From Mugil cephalus (lineage: Eukaryota > Chordata > Actinopteri > Mugiliformes > Mugilidae), in NCBI RefSeq assembly GCF_022458985.1, contig NC_061776.1, positions 9,256,591 to 9,320,590 of the forward strand: a stretch of 64,000 nt of DNA. The letters are read 5' to 3'. Positions 40,301-64,000 of this stretch are shown piece after piece. A program made the position numbers and the translations under genes. Positions within the stretch are counted from its first letter, which is position 1. Every line of letters starts with the position of its first letter. The notes beneath the pieces were generated by a model. That model did not search any database and was not told the DNA's origin. It saw nothing but the letters and a program-made list of their open reading frames with translations.

Positions 40301-43220
40301 ATCCCACACAAAGAGTGATTCTCTGTGTTAGAAATAATGCTCTGTATGCTAATTTTAATCATAAGTCATAAGTTTAAATGATTCTTTGTTATCTTTTGAT
40401 TTGAGTCTTTCATTTTTAAGTATTAGCAATTTAATCGTTGGTTGTATAAAAAGTATGAAAAACTTTCTGCTAATCAGCGAAACCTCGTTCAGACCTGGAA
40501 TTAATTAATGTCCTGAGTGATGGGATAAGGATGATCCACAGAGGCCCCTCCCCTAAACCCACTGGACCCGAACTAACAACATGGACACCACAGGACACCC
40601 TCAGAAGCCCCATGTCCATTTGGTTGTATAAATATTATAGTATATATTTCTGAATGGTGCAGACCACCTTTAAATTCCTCCTCGACGCGTCTCACGTGTG
40701 TTCACATCAGATCAGATCACTCTGAGTGCAGGTTAATACCAGGTCTGAACAGAGTCCAGTGTGTTATCAGAAGAAGTGGTGACTCAGCACTTCTCTGACT
40801 TTCTGTCAACTTTGATTAAACCTCGTCTCTCTTCCAGGGACACTGCCGGCCAGGAGAGGTTCAACAGCATCACGTCAGCCTACTACAGAGGAGCCAAGGG
40901 AATCGTTCTTGTGTACGATATCACAAAACAGGAGACGTTTGAGGACCTTCCCAAATGGATGAAAATGATAGATAAGGTAAACAACAGCCCAGCGTGTCAG
41001 AAACTGTTTATTATAACAATGTTCCACGGGGCCTTTTTTTGTGATCACGTAGTGGAAAACTCAAGCATATTATCATGGAAACAACCTAGATTGCATTTCA
41101 CACCGAGTTCCCCGTTTAGTTGCCGCCAACGTGTCAGTGCACTGGACAGATTTGATTGCAATAATCTGGCTTGACCTTCACGAAACGGGAGGCCGGTCAT
41201 TTCCTGACGCGCGTCTGCTCTTCTCTGCTCTGCTGTCTGTTTCCATGTCAGTACGCCTCCGAGGAGGCCGAGCTGCTGCTGGTTGGAAACAAGCTGGACT
41301 GTGAGACCGATCGTATCATCTCCAGACAACAAGGAGAGAGGGTGGGTCCGACGCAACCGACACTCGCACCGTATCACGGCGGCACATCTTCAGCTTCTGT
41401 GTATCTGAAAAGAACAAGGGATGGAGCGAACGGAGCAAATACTAGATGTATTAATATATAATAAAAACAAAAAGTCCTTATAAATCCTAAATAATGGAAC
41501 ATGTTTTATCTTTTCTTCCAAACTCATTTGATGAAGCTTCTAATTGTGCAGTGAATCTTTTTTTTTTTAAGTTCAGTTTCAGTTTTTAAACAAGCAATGC
41601 AAATTATGCAGCAGACAACAGCTCTCCCCTTACCCACCATCTACTACACAGAAAAAATACACACAAAAAAATATGAATATATATACGTATATATGTAGAG
41701 AGAGAGAGAGAATTTAGATACAGTTCCTCTCATGGTTTATCTAATTCTGTCTAGTTTCAGTGACTGTGTTATCCCAATCAGTTTAATTTTAGGACTTCTG
41801 AGCTGATTCAGCTTTTCCGTGCTGACATTGTTGCTCATTGTGCCCTTTGTTTGTTTTGCAGTTTGCCTCTCGGATAAGTGGAATGCGCTTCTGCGAAGCC
41901 AGTGCCAAGGACAACTTTAACGTGGACGAGATCTTCCTGAAGCTTGTCGACGACATTCTTAGCAAGGTCGGTGTGTGATTTTTTTTCCACTTGACAATGA
42001 AACGAATGTTTTGACGGATTATTCCAGTCGCCAGCCAGAACAAAAAACTCTGTTCTCTGTTCGCCTCCTCGTCCGTGCAGTCGATTAGCTAAATAAATTG
42101 TGTTGTTTTATTGTCGTTCTAACACTTTTATGGAACGTTTTTGTGGCGTCATCCTTCTCATGTGGAGATTTCTGTCGTTTACTGGCACAAAGAACAAACT
42201 GAGTAGACTTGATTTAAGCTTTAAATTTAAGAACAGAAAGAAAAGCCTACTCTGGGTGGATATACACCGATCAAGCATAACATTATGACCACCTTCCTAA
42301 TATTGTTCAGGTCTTCCTTGTGTCTCCAGAACCGTTGTGACTCATCAGAGAATGGACATGGGCGTATCTGGAAACAGGATGGTGTTAGAGGGGGGGGGGT
42401 TTGGGGGGTGGGGCTTTCAGGTCCTATTGGTTGAGGGGAGGGGAGGGGGCGGGGCTTCTGCGGATCATCCTACAGATACTTGATCAGTTTGGGATCAAGT
42501 GAATTTGGAGGCCAGGTCAACACCTTGTGCTGTTTTTAATGTTTTTTGAGTTGTTCCTAAACTGTTTTTGTATATGTGCAAAAATATGCTATGGGGTGGG
42601 GGGTGTCTGGTCTGGTCTAGGTGGGCGCTACATGTCTAAGTGACATCCACATGAATGAATGAATGCCAGGTCCCAATGTTTCCCAGCAGAACATTTAACA
42701 TGGTGTAAATGTTATTTACTTCTCCTCTCAGTGGTTTTAATGTTGTGGCTGATCTGGATGTCTTTACGGTGTGTTCAGGTGCACGCAGACGACGTGAGGG
42801 GTCGTCACAGTCGGCCTTCGTTCATCGATTTTAGTTTTTTGACCCACCTTTTTGTTCAGTCTCAACCCCATTGTTCAGACAGATTATGTGTGAACGCAGC
42901 CTTTGCTTCCTCTTTATTTTAACTAACCTTTCCTTGTGGACTCATTTGACTCTTCTGGCTCCCATTCAGAAAAAAAAACTCCACATTCCTTTTATAATTT
43001 TTCATAATTCAGTATATCTCTCTCAGTCACATGGGGTATAATTCTTTGGCTCTATTGGCAAGTATTGAACTCTGTTAATCTGTTGATGTCGTCTTTGTCC
43101 CTGATCCAACAGATGCCTCTGGAAGTTCCCAACAAGGAGCTTTCCAACAGCGTCCTGTCTCTGCAGCCTGAACCGGAAGTGCCGCCGGAGTTACCCCCTC
43201 CCCGCATGCGTTGTTGCTGA
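37084..43220 (+). CDS. rab12: Rab12 small GTPase, complete
   Basis: Rab12 is a prenylated GTPase of recycling endosomes and lysosome-directed traffic and a known LRRK2 substrate. Inferred exons: 37084-37309, 38613-38673, 40838-40976, 41252-41341, 41862-41966, 43113-43220. The sum is 729 nt, 242 residues plus TGA (human 244). Landmarks: GSRGVGKT (P-loop, residues 49-56), WDTAGQE (96-102), NKLD (155-158), EASAK (184-188) and C-terminal CC (241-242). Ser106 in ERFNSITS, the LRRK2-site serine in human Rab12, is present. Effector-region [17 protein letters not shown] is identical to the human protein as I recall it. The start has C at -3 and is preceded by a uORF. Confidence 0.98.
37310..38612 (+). 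other. rab12: rab12 intron 1, nothing recognised
   Basis: This 1.3-kb AT-rich intron carries no visible mobile element or open frame with family features. It ends with 'ccctcacag'. Confidence 0.65.
38613..41966 (+). CDS. rab12: rab12 exons 2-5: GTPase core
   Basis: Exon 2 (38613-38673) gives [19 protein letters not shown]. Exon 3 (40838-40976) gives [20 protein letters not shown] and KWMKMIDK. Exon 4 (41252-41341) gives [20 protein letters not shown]. Exon 5 (41862-41966) gives [20 protein letters not shown]. All G-box residues are intact. Intron 2 is long (2.2 kb) and contains a partial Tc1-type MITE fragment at about 40470-40630. Confidence 0.96.
38674..40837 (+). other. rab12: rab12 intron 2
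   Basis: Apart from a poly-A run at 39582-39600 and a weak Tc1-MITE fragment at 40470-40630 ('ggacaccctcagaagcccca'), I see no element. The rest is AT-rich with scattered unlikely open frames. Confidence 0.6.
41967..43112 (+). other. rab12: rab12 intron 5
   Basis: The intron contains a full Tc1-type MITE (separate entry) and otherwise shows no recognised feature. Its acceptor is 'gatccaacag'. Confidence 0.65.
42264..42756 (+). mobile_element. Tc1-type MITE, near-complete reference copy
   Basis: It begins 'caccgatcaagcataacatt' and ends, read inverted, 'cagatcagccacaacattaa', giving inverted repeats of about 28 bp. The interior includes 'ttgatcagtttgggatcaag', 'ggaggccaggtcaacacctt', and a G-rich block at 42390-42450. 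The unit is about 490 bp without transposase. It is the best copy of the family seen also at 17253, 53355 and 56671 and as fragments elsewhere. Confidence 0.8.
43113..43220 (+). CDS. rab12: rab12 last exon: hypervariable tail and CC prenylation site
   Basis: The exon encodes [35 protein letters not shown] and TGA. The [13 protein letters not shown]…PPELPPPR block is diagnostic of Rab12. The terminal CC is a Rab prenylation motif for double geranylgeranylation. It directs membrane anchoring. Confidence 0.97.
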   Translation: MPLEVPNKELSNSVLSLQPEPEVPPELPPPRMRCC

Positions 43221-45235
43221 GAGTAACCCACAACCCCCCCTCCCCTCCTTCCTTCCATCCTACACACTCACGCACACTATCATGCAGAGCGTCAATCTGG
43301 CCACCAGGGGGCAGCACACTGCAGCAGTTAGTTGACAGCTGCCTTTTAAAGCTGCATGGGCTCTCTTCAACAACCAGTATTATTCCCTTTTCTTTTTTTT
43401 TCTTCTTCTTCTCTAATGATCTGTAACCTGTTACCAAGCACCACACTAACACTAGTCAAATCACCCACTTCCTACCACCTGTCTGTCTACACTTGACCCG
43501 GACTACCTCATTGCTCGGACCGATAGGCTAGCTGTGCCCCCCCCCCCGCCCCCCGCAGGTGCCTTCCAGGTAGAGAGTCCTCATTTTCTAAGGATTGGGA
43601 TTACTGAGGGTCCTACGGCTCGTTCTCCTTCCTGTTTTCTTTTGTCATCAACACACACACACTTTGACACTAAGCGTCCGAGTCGAAGCGAGCGCCGCGT
43701 TTTCCTTTAACGACACCTCACGTCTCCACAGCTTAGTTTTGAATTCTGGGTCAACAGGTACACTAGTTTTATGAACTAATTAATAAGGTAGCGCTGACAC
43801 GAACACAAGCACATGGTGTAAATATGGCGCGTGTTGTTGCAGTCATGACTGGACGAGGTGCACATGTTGGCAGCCAGCAGTCGGTGGTTGTGTGGTGGTG
43901 GTGATCATATCAGTTTTTTTTTTTTTTTGCTTTGCCTTAAAGTATTAAAGTGTCTGAAAATGCTAATTTGAAATTTGTATAAATTTTTTTTCTTTTTTTT
44001 TTTGCACTACAATCCATCTTCCCTAGTTAAGCTGACGCGCAGAAGAGGAAAGTACACGACTCGTAGGTTAGCACTAATAAATATCGACGCTCTGAATTCT
44101 GCCTGGAAGTGGTAATGGAGATGCAAGGAGAGATGGGTAATGTAGCCTTGTGAGGGATCTGTGTGTCGTACGGGGGCATTCTCCACATGTGCTGCTGGTT
44201 TATCGGAGGCAATGGAGACGGCAAGAAGCTGGCGCATGTGGTTTTAGCCTTTGTTCCTGTTACTAATATTACTAAGTGTTTTTGTTTTTCAGATTCATTG
44301 TAGAGGAAATTGAGTTTTTTGGTGGGAAAAGTGCATGAAGGTTTGTTTAGCAGTTGAATGACTCAGGAAACTTTGATCGGCGTTTTCTGTTGGACTCGGT
44401 TCTCGAACGGATTAACAAAGAAGTGTCTCCCTAAACATCCTTCTTAAAGTGGTTTGAAGTTTTAGTTTTGGAAGCTGTGTGCGTTTTTTTTTTTTTTTTT
44501 TTCATGGACCAGTATGTGGATATCTCATTAACTTGCACATATTTTTTTTTTATTTTATTTTATTTTTTTTAAATATGCCCGGCATGTAAGCCCTCCTGCG
44601 TTCACGCACATTAACACCCGTTTAATTCTTCCGTCTGCGTTTTGAAACTGATGCAATATTAGCAGCATAGCAGTGACTGTTTAGTGAAGACAGACGAGCC
44701 CGTTCAAAAGGACCTGATCTGAAATGACTCAAACTGACTTTCTCTCAGTTTATTTTATTGAAGTTTTTTTTTTGTGGGTTTAAAATGGCACATGATGTAT
44801 TCTAACAGATGAATAGTTTCATAAGATATTGAAACGTGACGTTTTCACTAATTAAACTGTCATCCAACTCCATTTCTTTTGCAATACGATTACCATCCAG
44901 ACACGTATTTCACATATTAAAAAAAAAAAAAGATCTGGAAATTTGTTGTTATCATTTCTTCACCTTTTATTCTTTTCGGAGCAAAACCTTTGCCACTAAC
45001 CCTGTGGTCTTTGTTTTCAATAGCCTTATACTACTCAATGTTTCAAATATACATTTTAAAAAAAGAAGAAGAAGCTTTCACTTGAAACGTGTATCCTTTA
45101 AGATGGAAGACTGTACTTTGTATTAAACCTGTTATGAGTCTTTGAAAAGTTTTGGCATGTTTAAAGCTGATATTTATAACTTGTGGCATTCTTGAACTAA
45201 TGAGATGCAATTAAAGATGTCTATATTTATTACCA
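43221..45235 (+). other. rab12: rab12 3' UTR (inferred), about 2 kb
   Basis: After the stop, the sequence has no coding exon. It contains a C-tract at 43541-43557 and several long T runs (43914-43928, 43988-44002, 44487-44502, 44541-44550). ATTAAA at 45210-45215 is followed by 'tgtggtctgtt' and is the best poly(A) candidate. An earlier ATTAAA lies at about 45123. There is no sign of another gene. Confidence 0.6.
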
Positions 45236-45966
45236 GATTGTGGTCTGTTATTATGATCTTTTTATTATTATTATTTATTTTTAAATGGCTGTGGACGTCT
45301 GAGGCTTTGAAGGTTTTTGACATTTTACAAAATTCTTCATTTGAGGCGGTGCGTGTTGGTGCAGGTGGTCAACAGCGTGTGTGGGACATGCGTACCAGAG
45401 CGCGTCAGACCTGGCTCCAGAGAGAAATGAGGGGTGTGCTCGGGCGCTTGTGAGGCTACGGCGCATGCGCCTCGCAGGAAAATCACGGGCGTCGTGGCTC
45501 GCGCCGCAGCGATTGCAGATTTTACATGCCAGATAGGAAGGAGAGGGGTAGGGGGTACGAGACGAGGGTGTTCCTGCACACACAGCCCGGCGAAAGAGGG
45601 ATGGAGACCCGGCGGCGTGAGGAAGAAGAGCAAGAGGGCTGACGCGACTGCTTTTCTTTCCAGATTACAAACCTCTTCTGCAGATGCAACCTGTCATCCC
45701 ACCCGTCCTAGTAATCCCTTCTTTCTTTTTTTTTTTATTGCGGTGTTTCTTCCAGAGGGGACTACAATGACAACCTGGTGAATGCAGTCGGGATGGAGTG
45801 AAAAACATTCAGCGGAACGCAGGATGCGCATCCATCCCAGCCCGACAAGGAAGAAGAAGGTAGAGCAACCTGGCAGCTTTTCTGGCGTCGCATGTCAGAG
45901 GTTTTCCGCGGCGCCGAGGATTGATCGTTTCCTTCGTCGCCCTCCTGCTGACGGTGTCGGTGTATA
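45236..45966 (+). promoter_or_regulatory. mtcl1: mtcl1 promoter and 5' leader, CpG-rich, with NRF1-type site
   Basis: Only about 0.7 kb separates the probable rab12 end from the mtcl1 start. A perfect palindromic GCGCATGCGC lies at 45461-45470, the NRF1 core, in a CpG-rich stretch. Further CpG-dense sequence follows from 45560 to 45966. The start codon has A at -3 and G at +4. No TATA box is apparent. Confidence 0.6.

Positions 45967-64000
<18,034 letters not shown>

Noticed and set aside
45434..45781. 115-codon plus-strand open frame before mtcl1
   Set aside because: It lies in the CpG-rich 5' leader, has no recognised domain and is out of frame with the clear MTCL1 start at 45967.

Overview
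The window looks like nuclear DNA of a ray-finned (teleost) fish. It has small GT-AG spliced exons, AT-rich introns, fish-type hAT, Tc1 and L2-like repeats, and four vertebrate protein-coding genes recognisable at residue level. The layout is piezo2 (+, 3' part) > < napg (-, complete) | rab12 (+, complete) > mtcl1 (+, 5' part). All four orthologues lie on human 18p11.22 as I recall it, which also supports the paralogue calls (Piezo2 not Piezo1, MTCL1 not MTCL2).

Region by region. 1-25801: 26 exons of piezo2, the mechanically activated cation channel, from the middle of the protein to the stop. The spliced fragment is 4,903 nt and stays in frame throughout (1,633 residues). It carries two in-frame cassette-type exons and a large exon with an acidic 12-residue tandem repeat. 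25802 to about 27240: its 3' UTR, with two G-quadruplex-type G-tracts. About 27240-31228: the interval between piezo2 and napg, with a nested pair of hAT elements and the probable napg 3' UTR. 31229-34926: napg (gamma-SNAP), 12 coding exons, 311 residues, including an 18-nt microexon. 34927-37083: the 2-kb divergent promoter interval of napg and rab12; both ends carry an ETS-CRE composite. 37084-43220: rab12, 6 coding exons, 242 residues. 43221 to about 45235: rab12 3' UTR. 45236-45966: mtcl1 promoter and 5' leader with a palindromic NRF1-type site. 45967-64000: mtcl1 exons 1-3 (409 residues), then intron sequence to the window end.

The genes share no single pathway: Piezo2 senses membrane tension, gamma-SNAP works in NSF-dependent SNARE recycling, Rab12 in endosome/lysosome traffic, and MTCL1 crosslinks microtubules. 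Their adjacency is conserved synteny.

I found no defence system, RNA gene cluster or other clearly new system. The points most worth checking are the acidic tandem repeat and cassette exons of piezo2, a uORF whose stop overlaps the rab12 start codon, two hAT elements sharing one 8-bp target site, a tRNA-type SINE nested in a Tc1-type element, and the napg microexon with microsatellite polypyrimidine tracts. Exon borders were set by hand from GT/AG signals, reading frame and remembered family sequence, and are not confirmed by RNA data.
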